Shown here piece by piece: positions 1 to 12,429 of a DNA stretch of 64,000 nt. Positions within the stretch are counted from its first letter, which is position 1, and each line of letters opens with the position of its first letter. Both the position numbers and the translations under genes were made by a program. Source of the DNA: Orobanche coerulescens (Eukaryota; Streptophyta; Magnoliopsida; Lamiales; Orobanchaceae); contig CM065818.1 in the NCBI GenBank assembly GCA_033398695.1, positions 34,062,001 to 34,126,000 on the forward strand, read 5' to 3'. The notes beneath the pieces are model-generated. The model was not told the DNA's origin. It ran no database searches and saw only the letters and a program-made list of their open reading frames with translations.

Positions 1-3000
1 CCTCCCCAGCTCGTCCCTCTTCACTCTCAAACCCATTTCAGACCCTCATACCCTTGTTAAGACTTTGATGAAGATGATTAGAAGCTTGAAACTTGGAGTT
101 CTTGATGTTTTTGGAAGTGTTTGATCCTTGTGGTTCTTCTTCAAGAGGTATGTTGATAAACTCCTTCCATCGATTCGGATTTTGATGTTGTTATTGATGT
201 TCTTCTCCGTATGATGATGATTATGGTATTGTTGTTATGATTTTTAGATTATACGAATCGTATGTTGAAGAATATGATGATATATGCTTTGGATTATGAA
301 CTAGATGATGGTTAGATGTTTGAACATATCGAATTACGTCGTTTTGTTGGCTATGAACATGATTATGGATTAATTCACGTTCTTGAAGAGTTCTTGAGTA
401 ATATATGTCCGTAAATTAGAAGGATTGCAGTTAATTTCGGTATATGATTATTCGTGATGAAAACCGGTAATTGAATTTCTATGAATTTACAAAGATGATC
501 CGTGTTAATCCGAATTAAAATTGAAGTCGGAACCAAGAATGTTGTAGACATTGTTAGAACTATTGATTATCGAAATTCGGCTTGAAATTCGTATTGTTAA
601 GAGTTGGTATGGTTTGGTTCCGTATGATCGAAATGTCGTTGAACCGTTGAGTTTGATTAGTTGGTTATACCGGTTGTACTGATTGTTATCGAACGTATTG
701 TTAATTGATCATTGCGCTAGGTTGCGTTAAGTGATCGTGATGATTAACTGTTCTGCTGCGATTGGAATTGGAGGACGCATGAATCGCATTGGTCGGGGCG
801 GTGGAACTTGTAGATGAAGACGACGGGATTGGTAACAACTTCATTGTATCGGTATCAAGGCAAGTTATGCTTGCTCAGTTCATAATGTTAATAAATGATT
901 TCGTTTTCATTTCATTTATGATTCATATAGCAATGGTATTATGGAATGTGAATTGTCAGAATGGTGGTATGTATGGTATTTTTGGACTAAGATAAATCAT
1001 AATGTATATGATTTTAAGACGTCTAGAGGAAACGGAGATGTGAATTAAATTTGGTCTATTGCATGAGAAGTTGGATATCAAGGTTAGTTATCCTGTCGAT
1101 ATTGAACTCGGGATGGTGGTTTGGTATTAGTTATGGACTGTACTTCATTTTGGATTTTTCGGATAAACCGTGTATTCGTTCAGGGCGGTTGGTCATGGAA
1201 AGGTTAGCGTCTCCAGCTTGAGGTAAATTAATATTGTTAGATTATGATAATCATCATGTTGCATTATTGCATGTGTGTGTTGATATTTCATGTGGTGAGT
1301 GCGCACCATCATTTGTTACGTTTTGTAATGTGCTCTTCATTGGGCTGTGATCTGTTGGGCCGATGTGTTATGGGATAAGACCTATATGGCACCTATGTTC
1401 CGGGGTATTCCTGTGTGGATACTTTCGTGACCCTTGGTTGCGACATTGGGGTATTTTGTGATTGCATGAACTGTGTTAGGGGATAAGACCTATATGGCAC
1501 TTATGTTCCGGGGTATTCCTGTGAGATGCTTCCGTGACCCTTGGCTGCTGCCTTGGGGTTTATGTGTTAATATTATATGCATTGTTGAGCATGATGTGGA
1601 CTGTTGTCTGATGGAAATACGACATTGTGGTCGTGTCGGCCTTTCATGATCGAGTTACTATTGCTCTTTTGGGAAATCTTCTGATCCTTGATGGATATGC
1701 GTTTCTTCGAGAATCGTTGTCATGTTGTATCGCGGCATATCTGGAGTCAGATACGTTCTGATCGTTCATGTGTAGGATTTTCGAGACTGGCACGTGTAGC
1801 ATGTGTTGGTTTCGACCTCATATTGAACCGTGCACACGAGATGTACTTCGTGAGGCTGATTAGGTACGAGACCAGACGAGTATCTGATCAATACCCGTGG
1901 TTGGCTTGTACACAGACACATGTCCGGATCGAGCGTATCGTGATGTCCATCTTGAGTCTTATTGATTGGTCGTTCACAGTCCATGTATAATTGGATCTAT
2001 TCGATATTCGGATTGTCTTTGAAATCCCGTATATATATGATGTGTATATGGTTGACGATTTTATTCCCTCGTGTATCTGTTCCCGTTTATCCTTTTCTGG
2101 TCTCGTTGGGAGTTACCATATCAATGGTAAACTTATTTGTTATCGATCCTTCATTAATCTTGTTTGGAGTTCCCCCTATCATTAGTAGTCTCGTTCGTTA
2201 TTGATCCTTATTGATTCCGTTTGGGAGTTTGCCTTACCGTTGGTATTCTCGGTTGTTGATCCCTTATTATTCCTATTGGAGTTTACCGTGTCGTCAGTAT
2301 TTTCGGTTGTCGACTTCTTATTGCTCTTGTTGGAGTTACCGTATCGTTGGTATTACCAGTTGTTGGTCCTTATTGATCCTATTAGAGTTTACTGTGTCAT
2401 CAGTATTCTCGGTTGTTGACCTTTTATTGATCTTATTGGAGTTTATCGTACCGTTGGTATTTCTGGTTGTCGACTCTTATTGATCTTGTTGGAGTTTACC
2501 GTATCGTTGGTATTCTCGGTTATTGATTCTTCGTTGATCCTTACCGTGTCGTCGGTATTCTCAGTTGTCGACCTTTTATTGAACTTGTTGGGATTTGCCG
2601 TATTGCCGGTATTCTCGGTTATTGATTCTTCATTGATCTTTTTGGAGTTACCACATTATGGTATTCTCATTCGTGGTTGATCCTTTTTCGATCTTGTGTG
2701 GGGTTATCATGTCATTGATATTCCCGTTTTGAGGCATTAGTTGTTTATCATTATTGATTGTGTGAACATTCGTGTTTTGCATTGATATCCGGGACTTGCC
2801 ATTTTCTCAGGACGGTTGGTTTACAGATGTACCGTGTGATATCGGTTTTATTAGAATTGGAATCCAATTGTGCGATCCCGCGGACAGAATCGGACTTGGA
2901 CAGATTATTCCATTTTGGAGATATGTTTATGTTTGAGAATCTTGGTATCGTTTCGGATACAACTCAGGTGGTTACTCTGAACTCATCCGTCACTTAAGGA

Positions 3001-3513
3001 CGCGAGATGTGATTATGATAAGGATTGATTCGATATGGATTGTGATGGGTTGGTAAGGTTATGTCGGTAAGACTACACTGGAATTATTCTTACCTTGTAA
3101 TTACATTGATATGTATTGTTTTTGTGATGTGATCGTTATCATTATTGAGTATTATGGCTGACCCCGTCGTGGGCTTTATCTTATAGGTACTCGGAGTTCG
3201 AGCTAGTAGCGGTCGTGAAGGGATGAGCTTTCCGGTGATACTGGCTATGGCGTGATTGTTGGGATTGTGTATTCTTTTCCGGTTTCCTAATTCCGCTGCA
3301 AATGTAATTAATTGTGTTTTTATCCGCTGCGTGTGTGTATTTAAATTGGCTTTCAGTATTCTTTGAAATGTGTTTTTATCCACTGCATGTGTGTGTACAT
3401 TCAAAGGGATTTTTGACATTTTTAAACATTTGCGAAAATGATTTTAGCCTTGTGGGTTCCAATGTGGAGCCCACGGCGCTGTAATATTCCCGTTTGGTTT
3501 TGGGGGTGTTACA
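1..3513 (+). repeat. 5' LTR of the LARD-like element (5' end cut by window)
   Basis: Corresponds to the part of the right LTR from 4737 onward, differing by scattered substitutions and a few short indels (the offset falls from 4736 to about 4719 near the 3' end). It contains a direct repeat of about 109 bp beginning near 1371 and 1480 and an imperfect minisatellite at 2240-2680. Short open frames here (for example 1688-1990) are duplicated in the other LTR, lack recognisable domains and are not taken as genes. Confidence 0.85.
2240..2680 (+). repeat. Imperfect minisatellite in the LARD LTR
   Basis: About eight diverged units of roughly 45-65 bp, each with a core like GGTATTCTCGGTTGT followed by TTATTGATC and GGAGTTTACCGT. 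The same array is in the other LTR at about 6976-7400, so it predates the last transposition. It explains the repetitive hydrophobic open frames seen here in several frames. Confidence 0.75.
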
Positions 3514-3904
3514 GAAGATGGTATCGGAGCTTGGGTTTCGTAAAACCCGGGCGTGCGTGTTATGTGGCTCTACCTGTGCGGTAGTAGCGTGACTTTCGAA
3601 AATGATTTTCTGACTTTTGGGTCAAACCGATTTTGGAGGTTTCAAAATTTTTGAAATATTTTCAAATTGTTGTATTTGCGATGCCGGTGTGTTGTTAGTG
3701 TGTTGAGACTTTGTATGGGAGTCGTATGCTGGTATCACGGAAGATCATAGACTTCACGGCCTGTAAGTATGTTCTTTCTGTTATTTCAGTTTTGATGATG
3801 ATTATTTGATTATGGTTTCGTGATTTTGAGATATTTCGGGATTGAGATATTGATTATGACAGGTGTTGAGTTTCGAGGACGAAACTTATTTAAGTGGGTG
3901 TATA
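3514..3904 (+). other. Residual interior of the LARD-like element (PBS to PPT)
   Basis: Starts with GAAGATGGTATCGGAGC, in which TGGTATCGGAGC (3519-3530) is a primer-binding site of the initiator-Met tRNA type. It ends with a GAGGACGAAAC-type sequence and a short purine-rich tract (about 3891-3904) before the next LTR. The sequence near 3868 resembles the region just upstream of the PPT in plant chromovirus-type gypsy elements. No coding capacity remains. Confidence 0.75.
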
Positions 3905-6900
3905 TGTAATATCCTAGAATTTCACTATGAATTTTTCGCATTATTTTACCTGTTGTACTATACAGAGTGGGACTGACACGATATGAGTGGATAAATAATT
4001 TTGGAAACCGTGACAGTCGTGCCAGTATGTCTATCGAGGTTATTTTGATTCTAGGATATTACATGCTTGGTGTGTTTTTCGATGTCGGATATACCGTATG
4101 AGTATTTGTATGATTGCCATACTTGGTCGAAAGTTGTAATTGAGGATATCGTGCATCAGATGTATCGTATGGAAATGTTTTCGGAATGAGTATATATATT
4201 CGGTATGTCGCGTGGATGTGTTCGGTTTATTGAGACGACAGACAGGGGCAGAAATGGCTAAGTATGAAAGCCATTACGTATGCTATGTAAGGAGTCTTAC
4301 GTACGTAAGTAAGCAGGATTAACGTACGTTAAGGAGTGTACATTACGTACGTTAAGAAGGGATTCGGACAGGATCGAGATGTGGTCGGCAGGTGGGACCC
4401 GGTGTCGGCTGCTTTCGGCGCAGGATGTGGACAGGTGAGTCAACCTCGGTATTACGTACGCTATGCATGGCATATTACGTACATAATATGGGTTGATACT
4501 TTAGCAAGTCAACTGCTACATTACGTACGCTATGGTGATGGTATTACGTACGTTACGCAAGGTGCAAAATAGTACAATTTACCCTGGATGACAATTACGT
4601 ACACTATATAGGACATATAGCGTGCGTTAAAGGCCTTACATACGTTAACGTTGGGATTTAACGTACGTAACGAGATGCACAGTTTATAAAATAAGAACGG
4701 GACTTTCATTTCCTCACGAAAGGAAACACATTTCCTCCTCCCCGGCTCGTCCCTCTTCACTCTCAAACCCATTTCAGACCCTCATACCCTTGTTAAGACT
4801 TTGATGAAGATCATTAGAAGCTTGAAACTTGGAGTTCTTGATGTTTTTGGAAGTGTTTGATCCTTGTGGTTCTTCTTCAAGAGGTATGTTGATAAACTCC
4901 TTCCATCGATTCGGATTTTGATGTTGTTATTGATGTTCTTCTCCGTATGATGATGATTATGGTATTGTTGCTATGATTTTAAGATTATACGAATCGTATG
5001 TTGAAGAATATGATGATATATGCTTTGGCTTATGAACTAGATGATGGTTAGATGTTTGAACATATCGAATTACGTCGTTTTGTTGGCTACGAACATGATT
5101 ATGGATTAATTCATGTTCTTGAAGAGTTCTTGAGTAATATATGTCCGTAAATTAGAAGGATTGCAGTTAATTTCGGTATATGATTATTCGTGATGAAAAC
5201 CGGTAATTGAATTTCTATGAATTTACAAAGATGATCCGTGTTAATCCGAATTAAAATTGAAGTCGGAACCAAGAATGTTGTAGATGTTGTTAGAACTATT
5301 GATTATCGAAATTCATCTTGAAATTCGTATTGTTAAGAGTTGGTATGGTTTGGTTCCATATGATCGAAATGTCGTTGAACCGTTGAGTTTGATTAGTTGG
5401 TTATATCGGTTGTACTGATTGTTATCGAACGTATTGTTAATTGATCATTGCGCTAGGTTGCGTTAAGTGATCGTGATGATTAACCATTGTGCTGCGATTA
5501 GAATTGGAGGACGCATGAATCGCCTTGGTCGGGGCGGTGGAACTTGTAGATGAAGACGACGGGATTGGTAACAACTTCATCGTATCGGTATCAAGGCAAG
5601 TTATGCTTGCTCAGTTCATAATGTTAATAAATGATTTCATTTTCATTTCATTTATGATTCATATAGCAATGGTATTATGGAATATGAATTGTCGGAATGG
5701 TGGTATGTATGGTATTTTTGGACTAAGATAAATCATAATGTATATAATTTTAAGACGTCTAGAGGAAACGGAGATGTGAATTAAATTTGGTCTATTGCAT
5801 GAGAAGTTGGATATCAAGGTTAGTTATCATGTCGATATTGAACTCGGGATGGTGGTTTGGTATTAGTTATGGACTGTACTTCATTTTGGATTTTTCGGAT
5901 AAACCGTGTATTCATTCAGGGCGGTTGGTCGTGGAAAGGTTAGCGTCTCAAGCTTGAGGTAAACTAATATTGTTAGATTATGATAATCATCATGTTGCAT
6001 TATTGCATGTGTGTGTTGATATTTCATGTGGTGAGTGCGCACCATCGTTTGTTACGTTTTGTAATGTGCTCTTCCTTGAGCTGTGATCTGTTGGGCCGAT
6101 GTGTTAGGGGATAAGACCTATATGGCACCTATGTTCCGGGGTATTCCTGTGTGGATACTTTCGTGACCCTTGGTTGCGACCTTTGGGTATTTTGTGATTG
6201 CATGAACTGTGTTAGGGGATAAGACCTATATGGCACTTATGTTCCGGGGTATTCCTGTGAGATGCTTCTGTGACCCTTGGCTGCTGCCTTGGGGTTTATG
6301 TGTTAATATTATATGCACTGTTGAGCATGATGTGGACTGTTGTCTGATGGAAATACGACATTGTGGTCGTGTCGGCCTTTCATGATTGAGTTACTATTGC
6401 TCTTTTGGGAAATCTTCTGATCCTTGTTGGATATGCGTTTCTTCGAGAATCGTTGTCATGTTGTATCACGGCATATCTGGAGTCAGATACGTTCTGATCG
6501 TTCATGTGTAGGATTTTCGGGATGGGCACGTGTAGCATGTGTTGGTTTCGACATCATATTGAACCGTGCACACGAGATGTACTTCGTGAGGCTGATTACG
6601 TACAAGACCAGACAAGTATCTCATCAATACCCGTGGTTGGCTTGTACACGGACACATGTCCGGATCGAGCGTATCGTGACGTTCATCTTGAGTCTTATTG
6701 AATGGTCGTTCACAGTCCATGTATAATTGGATCTGTTTGATATTCGGATTGTCTTTGAGATCCCGTATATATATGATGTGTATATGGTTGACGATTTTAT
6801 TCCCTCGTGTATCTGTTCCCGTTTATCCTTTTCTGATCTCATTGGGAGTTACCATATCAATGGTAAACTTGTTTGTTATCGATCCTTCATTAATCTCATT

Positions 6901-8232
6901 TGGAGTTCCCCCTATCATTAGTAGTCTCGTTCGTTATTGATCCTTATTGATTCCGTTTGGGAGTTTGCCTTACCGTTGGTATTCTCGGTTGTTGATCCCT
7001 TATTATTACTATTGGAGTTTACCGTGTCGTCGGTATTTTCGGTTGTCGACTTCTTATTTCTCTTGTTGGAGTTACCGTATCGTTGGTATTACCAGTTGTT
7101 GGTCCTTATTGATCCTGTTAGAGTTTACTGTGTCATCAGTATTCTCGGTTGTTGACCTTTTATTGATCTTATTGGAGTTTATCGTACCGTTGGTATTTCT
7201 AGTTGTCGACTCTTATTTATCTTGTTGGAGTTTACCGTATCGTCGGTATTCTCGGTTATTGATTCTTCGTTTATCCTCACCGTGTCGTCGGTATTCTCGG
7301 TTGTCGACCTTTTATTGAACTTGTTGGGATTTTCCGTATTGCCGGTATTATCGGTTATTGATTCTTCATTAATCTTGTTGGAGTCATTCGTGGTTGATCC
7401 TTTGTCGATCTTGTGTGGGGTTATCATGTCATTGATATTCCCGTTTTGAGGCATTGGTTGTTTATCATTATTGATTGTGTGAACATTCATGTTTTGCATT
7501 GATATCCGAGACTTGCCATTTTCTCAGGACGGTTGGTTTACAGATGTACCGTGTGATATCGGTTTTATCATAATTGGAATCCAATTGTGCAATCCCGCGG
7601 ACAGTATCGGACTTGGACAGATTATTCCATTTTGGAGATATGTTTATGTTTGAGAATCTTGGTTTCGTTTCGGATACAACTCAGGTGGTTACTCTGAACT
7701 CATCCGTCACTTAAGGACGCGAGATGTGATTATGATAAGGATTGATTCGATATGGATTGTGATGGGTTGGTAAGGTTATGTCGGTAAGACTACACTGGAA
7801 TTATTCTTACCTTGTAATTACATTGATATGTATTGTTTTTGTGATGTGATTGTTATCATTATTGAGTATTATGGCTGACCCCGTCGTGGGCTTTATCTTA
7901 TAGGTACTCGGAGTTCGAGCTAGTAGCGGTCGTGAAGGGATGAGCTTTCCGGTGATACTGGCTATGGCATGATTGTTGGGATTGTGTATTCTTTTCTGGT
8001 TTCCTAATTCCGCTGCAAATGTAATTAATTGTGTTTTTATCCGCTGCGTGTGTATATTTAAATTGGCTTTCAGTATTCTTTGAACTGTGTTTTTATCCGC
8101 TGCGTGTGTGTGTGTACTTTCAAAGGGCTTTTTGACATTTTTAAACATTTGCGAAAATAATTTTAGCCTTGTGGGTTCCAATGTGGAGCCCACGGCGCTG
8201 TAATATTCCCGTTTGGTTTTGGGGGTGTTACA
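3905..8232 (+). repeat. 3' LTR of the LARD-like element (4328 bp, complete)
   Basis: Bounded by TGTAAT and TGTTACA, a short TG...CA inverted repeat. The palindrome array 4273-4670 and a TATA box (TATAAA at about 4685-4690) mark U3 and the promoter about 780 bp into the LTR. The remaining 3.5 kb is therefore transcribed R/U5 and unusually long. It contains the same 109-bp direct repeat (near 6109 and 6216) and minisatellite (6976-7400) as the left copy. Confidence 0.85.
4273..4670 (+). repeat. ACGTACGT palindrome array upstream of the LTR TATA box
   Basis: About twelve dispersed copies of a palindrome-like motif of the form TTAACGTACGTTAA or TTACGTACGCTA, spaced irregularly by unrelated sequence, between about 4273 and 4670. 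The array stops about 15 bp before TATAAA (4685). The spacers are not repeated, so this is not an ordinary tandem repeat. A U3 regulatory binding-site array is inferred. Confidence 0.7.
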
Positions 8233-8932
8233 GTGAGGCTAATTAGGTACATTGTCACACGTATATTCTGGATTCCGTATACGGGGTGTACATGTGCACA
8301 GACATATTTTCGGATCGGGCGTACTGTGATGTCCATCTTGAGCCATATTGTTTTGGTCGTTCATAGTCCATGTATGATTGGATATGTTCGACGGTTTGTG
8401 ACTGGTTGTTCATATGCATGAGGGGTATGTTCAATAGTCGGGATGTTTCTTTGAGATCTAATATATGTGAATTGTATAATGTCTTGAGAATTATTATCAT
8501 ATATATCTGACCCTGTGGTTTGGGCGAAATACTTGTGTTGTATTTTAGGTCGAGGCAAAGGCAAGGCACGGTAAGAGCATGGTGACGGCGAAGGGTTCGG
8601 AGGATACTAGTTTGGGGGCCCCAAGTCTTTTATTTCCAGTTATGTTCAAACCGTGTAATGTTACTTTAATTCCGCTTCTTTTAAACTATTGTCTGGTTGT
8701 ATTAATATTTGAGGTATATTCCATCTCCATATGGTTTATACTTGTATTTCGGATCCTGTGTATCATAAGGCCATTGGCCATATCATTAATAAACTCCTAA
8801 TCGGAGTAGTGACTATTTATTGTGGTTCGGTATCACAAGATAATACTTATTTAATCTATATTTTGGTATCGCCTGGTGGGTCCCAGTGTGGGGTCCACGG
8901 CACTGTAATAGCTGCCTTTTTAGGATGTTACA
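8233..8932 (+). mobile_element. 3' part of a gypsy LTR (gypsy-1), cut by the LARD-like element
   Basis: The first bases, GTGAGGCTAATTAGGTAC, match an internal stretch of the LARD LTR (near 1850 and 6586). The 3' half matches the reverse strand of the 23049-25363 LTR, including CTCCTAATCGGAGTA and GGTGGGTCCCAGT. It ends in TGTTACA at 8932, followed by a TGGTATCAGAG primer-binding site (8938). It is thus the right part of a 5' LTR of a related family whose left part was separated by the LARD insertion. Confidence 0.75.
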
Positions 8933-9340
8933 GAAGATGGTATCAGAGAGTCATTTTCTCTTTAAGAGTCATTGTGAAATGAACTACCATCAAGAGACCT
9001 TAGTGTCACGTGTGACCTGTGCAAGCGCCTGACCCAACGAGCTAAATACGGTGTGTACTTTACGAGCCATGATTTAATTACTGGCGTGATATTGATATCG
9101 GAATGGATCTCTTTGTTGATCTTGTTATTTTGAGGATCTGTGGCAGAATTTATCTGATTCATAATTTGAGGTAAATTTTGGATTGATTATGTGATTGAAA
9201 TTGTTCGACTCAACATCGATATGATATTATGTGTGACATTCGTAGTGTCGATAATTCATTGTGAACTGTTTTCTTGAATATGTAATTCCTTGTTGCTATT
9301 AACTTAGCATGAATTTTGATTAGTATCTTGAACTGTACTT

Positions 9341-10445
9341 ATGGTTATCATTATGGTTGATTCTTTCAGTATGGAAAGAAATCTGAGAGGCCGTGGCACA
9401 GTGGGACGAGGCCGGGGAAGGGTCCGAATCCCGATACCACGAGCCAACAGGTGCGCGAATGTGGAGCATAGTTCCGCAGGCAGTGATTCGCTTTCTAGGG
9501 ACCAATCGCACCACACTAGATGCGAGGATGGGCGTGTCAATCCTTACTTTGTGATGCAGGGCATGATGGATCAGATGACCCAGATGGGTCAATTAATGGA
9601 GGCTATGCAGAGAGCTACGACTGGCCAGCAACAGGGGCCTCACCCTCCACCTCTTGTGCATGGCGGACCCATGAGTCGGATCATTAGCGACATCTCTCGC
9701 CAACGACCCCCGACTTTTGAAGGCTCCTCTGAGCCTGCTGACATTGTACATTGGATTGAGTAGTTTGAGAAATTATTCGAGATGGTGGACTGCCCAGAAG
9801 AGAACCGCGTCTCCGTAGTAGCTTACTATATTAGCAAGGGCGCCCACACTTGGTGGCTTTCGGTTAGGCCAGCTGATGGTGTTTATACTTGGGAGGAATT
9901 TAAAAACCTCATGTTAGACCGTTACTATCCAGGTCCTCTTCGTGAGGCCAAGCTGTTAGAATTGCTGAACCCAGATCTGTCCAAGGATGATGATGTGCTA
10001 TCTGTTGCCGAGAAATTTCAGGCACTCCTTTCTTTTGCCACTTCGATTGTCCGAACGTAGGCCGATAAGATAAAATATTTTCTCAAGAGGCTTAAACCCC
10101 GAATGAGAATGCAACTGTTAAATCACCACTGTACGACCCTGCCGGAGTTCATCGAGAAAGCTCTCGAATACGAACTCACCGCGAAAGAGATTTCTAAGAA
10201 GCAACCACAGTCCAACAACAAAAGATCCAGGAACCAGAACCAGACTGACAGTAACTGGGGGACATTCAGGAATCTCCAGTCGTTGCCAAACCCTTCTGAA
10301 CAACCACCCATGGCGTCGAAGCCAACTGGATCGCACTCTCGACTGGTCAACTCATCTGTTGTGTGCTATAACTGTGTGGACCAGGGGCACGTCAGCTCTA
10401 AATGCCCGAAGCCGACTGCCGCATGCCATACTTGTGGGTCGGATT
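9341..10445 (+). pseudogene. Broken gypsy gag (gypsy-1)
   Basis: Gag makes the nucleocapsid and particle shell of a Ty3/gypsy element. The N-terminal part is rich in Arg/Gly and Gln/Met, followed by a retrotransposon gag core (RQRPPTFEGS ... DIVHWIE, then AYYISKGAHTWW and WEEFKNLMLDRYYP). A CCHC zinc knuckle, CYNCVDQGHVSSKC, lies near 10366-10407. Reading is broken by in-frame TAG codons at 9761 and 10058, the first in a context where CAG is expected. A second knuckle starts (CHTCG) and is cut off near 10445, so protease and pol are lost. The leader 8933-9340 has no other gene. Confidence 0.85.
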
Positions 10446-10675
10446 CAATTCTTATATTAATGTTCGGATTAACACTGTATTCATGGGTGGTGCTGTATTC
10501 CCCCTTAATTAATGCACACGCCAGCTGTAGGAAGGTTTCATGCCTTCTTTGTCCTACAGTGTTGTCTCGACTGTTCTGAGTGTACACTTAATTCATTGTA
10601 GATACTGTATTCTTGGGTCATACAACATTCCCGCTTAATTAATGAGTAAAAGCATAAAAACTTACAGGGAGTCTG
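10446..10675. other. Unassigned junction sequence with a 40-bp near-repeat
   Basis: Follows the abrupt end of gypsy-1 gag and precedes the copia-1 LTR. Two similar stretches of about 40 bp, starting near 10473 and 10600, share ACTGTATTC, TGGGT and CTTAATTAATG. No coding or known element signature was recognised. Confidence 0.4.
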
Positions 10676-12354
10676 TGTTGGAAAGTAAATCGTAGCGGAA
10701 GCAAAGTTTGGGAAAGATGATAATCACATTTTACGCATCCACGAGCATAAGATCTATTTAGGCATGCTAATTAATTAATTACTAAGACTAATAAGCAATT
10801 TAATATTATTTATTATTTATTAATTAAATATGTTGATTATTAAAATATTCTAATCTTGATCCAAAGATCATAGGATATTACCTTTTGAAGAGTATTGGTT
10901 GCTTTCGTCTGGATCACCTTGTATTTCTACCTTTAGACCTTCTAGAGTATGATCCGTCTTAACCCGGACGTTGTGTGGGCAACGAGCTACCGGATCTTGT
11001 TTGGACTTCTATGGGGAATCGGCCGAAACTTGTTCTTGTTTGTGATCACTTTATTTTTTTTTTGCTTTCTAGTATTTTATGAACACTCTTAGCAAATTAA
11101 TTGTGTTATCTAAATTGTAGAATCAAAGACACAAGTCTAGATCTACAATTAAACACAAGAGGAAAAATTTGATCACACAACCTCACAAGAAAGCATTAGC
11201 CGTCGGCTAAACTTGCTGACTTTAGCCGACGACTTTACTATTGGTCGTCGGCTAAAGTCAAGTTAGTCGTCGGCTAAAATTTTGTAGTTTAGCCAACGAC
11301 TAGTATACTTTAGCCGACGACATGCCGTCGGCTAAAGTCAAGTTTAGCCGACGGCTAGTATACTTTAGCCGACGGCATGAAATCGGCCAACACCTGAAAA
11401 GTCCTATATATAGGCTCTTGGACTACTACTAGGGATCTTAAGGAGGATTATGAAAGGACTCCCAATAAAATTCATCTTACCTTATTTGGACTCTTCCTAA
11501 TATAATGAATCTATTAATATCAACTTAGTCCACTAAAAAGTTGATATTGCACTTCCTAACAAAATCCCAAATTACGAAATTGGGCTCCTTATTAAATATA
11601 TTATTTTCCGTGTTTAAGATATCGAATGTCCATTAATTAATTATAAGCTACTGACAGCTTTAATTAATTAGTATCTTATACAAGAGTAGTACTACTCGAA
11701 CCTTATTATTATATCGGAATTAAATCCACCTGCAGGGTTTAATATAATAATCATTATCGATTCCTCAAGGGGACATCATCAACCCGCACGAGTCGGGCAT
11801 GATTTCTAGTAATAATAATAACTGTCGTATAAATCATATTATTCCCAAGATACGAGGCTTATTGAGTCGATCATTTTGACTCTCACCTATGGTAAATCAA
11901 AGCAATAATTATTATAAATGCACAATTAAATATTATATACTTAAAGTTAAGAATTAATAATTATCCGAGATTTCCATTCTTCTTACAGTCAGTACAGAAG
12001 ATACTATCCCACCTTGATCCAGTTCAACGTATGCAAATACGCTAATGCATGCTAATAGTCAAGACCAACTATTCTCAAGCATACACTACAACCTTTTATA
12101 TAATTTGTCTAATAATTATATAGGTTGTGAACTATTATATTATTTTATAAGGCACTGATAATGTGATCTTCTGTGTGACACCAACACACCACATTATCTA
12201 CAATATAAAATAATTAGACATTTCATTTGCATAACCATAACGTGAATAAGTATGCAAAACATGTGATTAAATGTAATTAATATTCTCATAGGTAGTAATA
12301 GGGAAATTAGGTCATACAAGCATAAAGTATGCTTTACAGTATACAATCCTAACA
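10676..12354 (-). repeat. 3' LTR of copia-1 (1679 bp)
   Basis: Plus-strand ends are TGTTGGAAAG and CCTAACA, giving TGTTAGG...CCAACA on the element strand. A polypurine tract (reverse of ACAATCTCCCACTT, just right of 12354) sits at the U3 edge. A palindromic TATA-like CCTATATATAGG is at about 11404-11415. A TTAGCCGACGGC array at 11196-11390 lies on the transcribed side of it. The 5' LTR is absent, so LTR age cannot be judged. Confidence 0.85.
11190..11395 (-). repeat. TTAGCCGACGGCTAA-type palindrome array in copia-1 LTR
   Basis: About nine copies in both orientations of a near-palindrome (TTTAGCCGACGGC, GCCGTCGGCTAAA and one-base variants). For the minus-strand element these fall just downstream of the TATA-like sequence, so they would be in the transcribed leader and could form hairpins, unlike the upstream arrays in other families here. 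If the promoter is instead read on the plus strand they would be upstream of it. Confidence 0.65.
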
Positions 12355-12429
12355 ATCTCCCACTTATACTCAAACATGCTTTTAAGTATACTACTCTATT
12401 ACATAGTCTCTCGTTTCTCCCACTTATAC

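Larger units (their letters stand above)
1..8232 (+). mobile_element. LARD-like gypsy derivative with giant LTRs and almost no interior
   Basis: Two copies of the same roughly 4.3 kb sequence lie in direct orientation with an offset of 4736 bp (for example positions 789 and 5525), separated by 391 bp. Both copies end in GGGTGTTACA. The right copy begins TGTAATATCC just after a purine-rich tract, and the left copy is followed by a primer-binding site, so this is LTR-interior-LTR with the first 830 bp or so outside the window. No gag or pol is left. LTRs above 4 kb with a non-coding interior fit the class called LARDs, but the interior here is far shorter than usual. The element must move, if at all, with enzymes supplied by a relative. 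The flank after the right LTR is GTGAG; its left partner is not visible. Confidence 0.85.

Noticed and set aside
1688..1990. 100-codon frame in the LARD LTR, also found at 6424-6726
   Set aside because: Conserved only because the two LTRs are copies. The opposite strand is open too, and no domain or splice context is visible.
2201..2680. Hydrophobic repeat proteins (72-123 codons) in several frames
   Set aside because: All are readings of the T-rich minisatellite; several frames are open at once.
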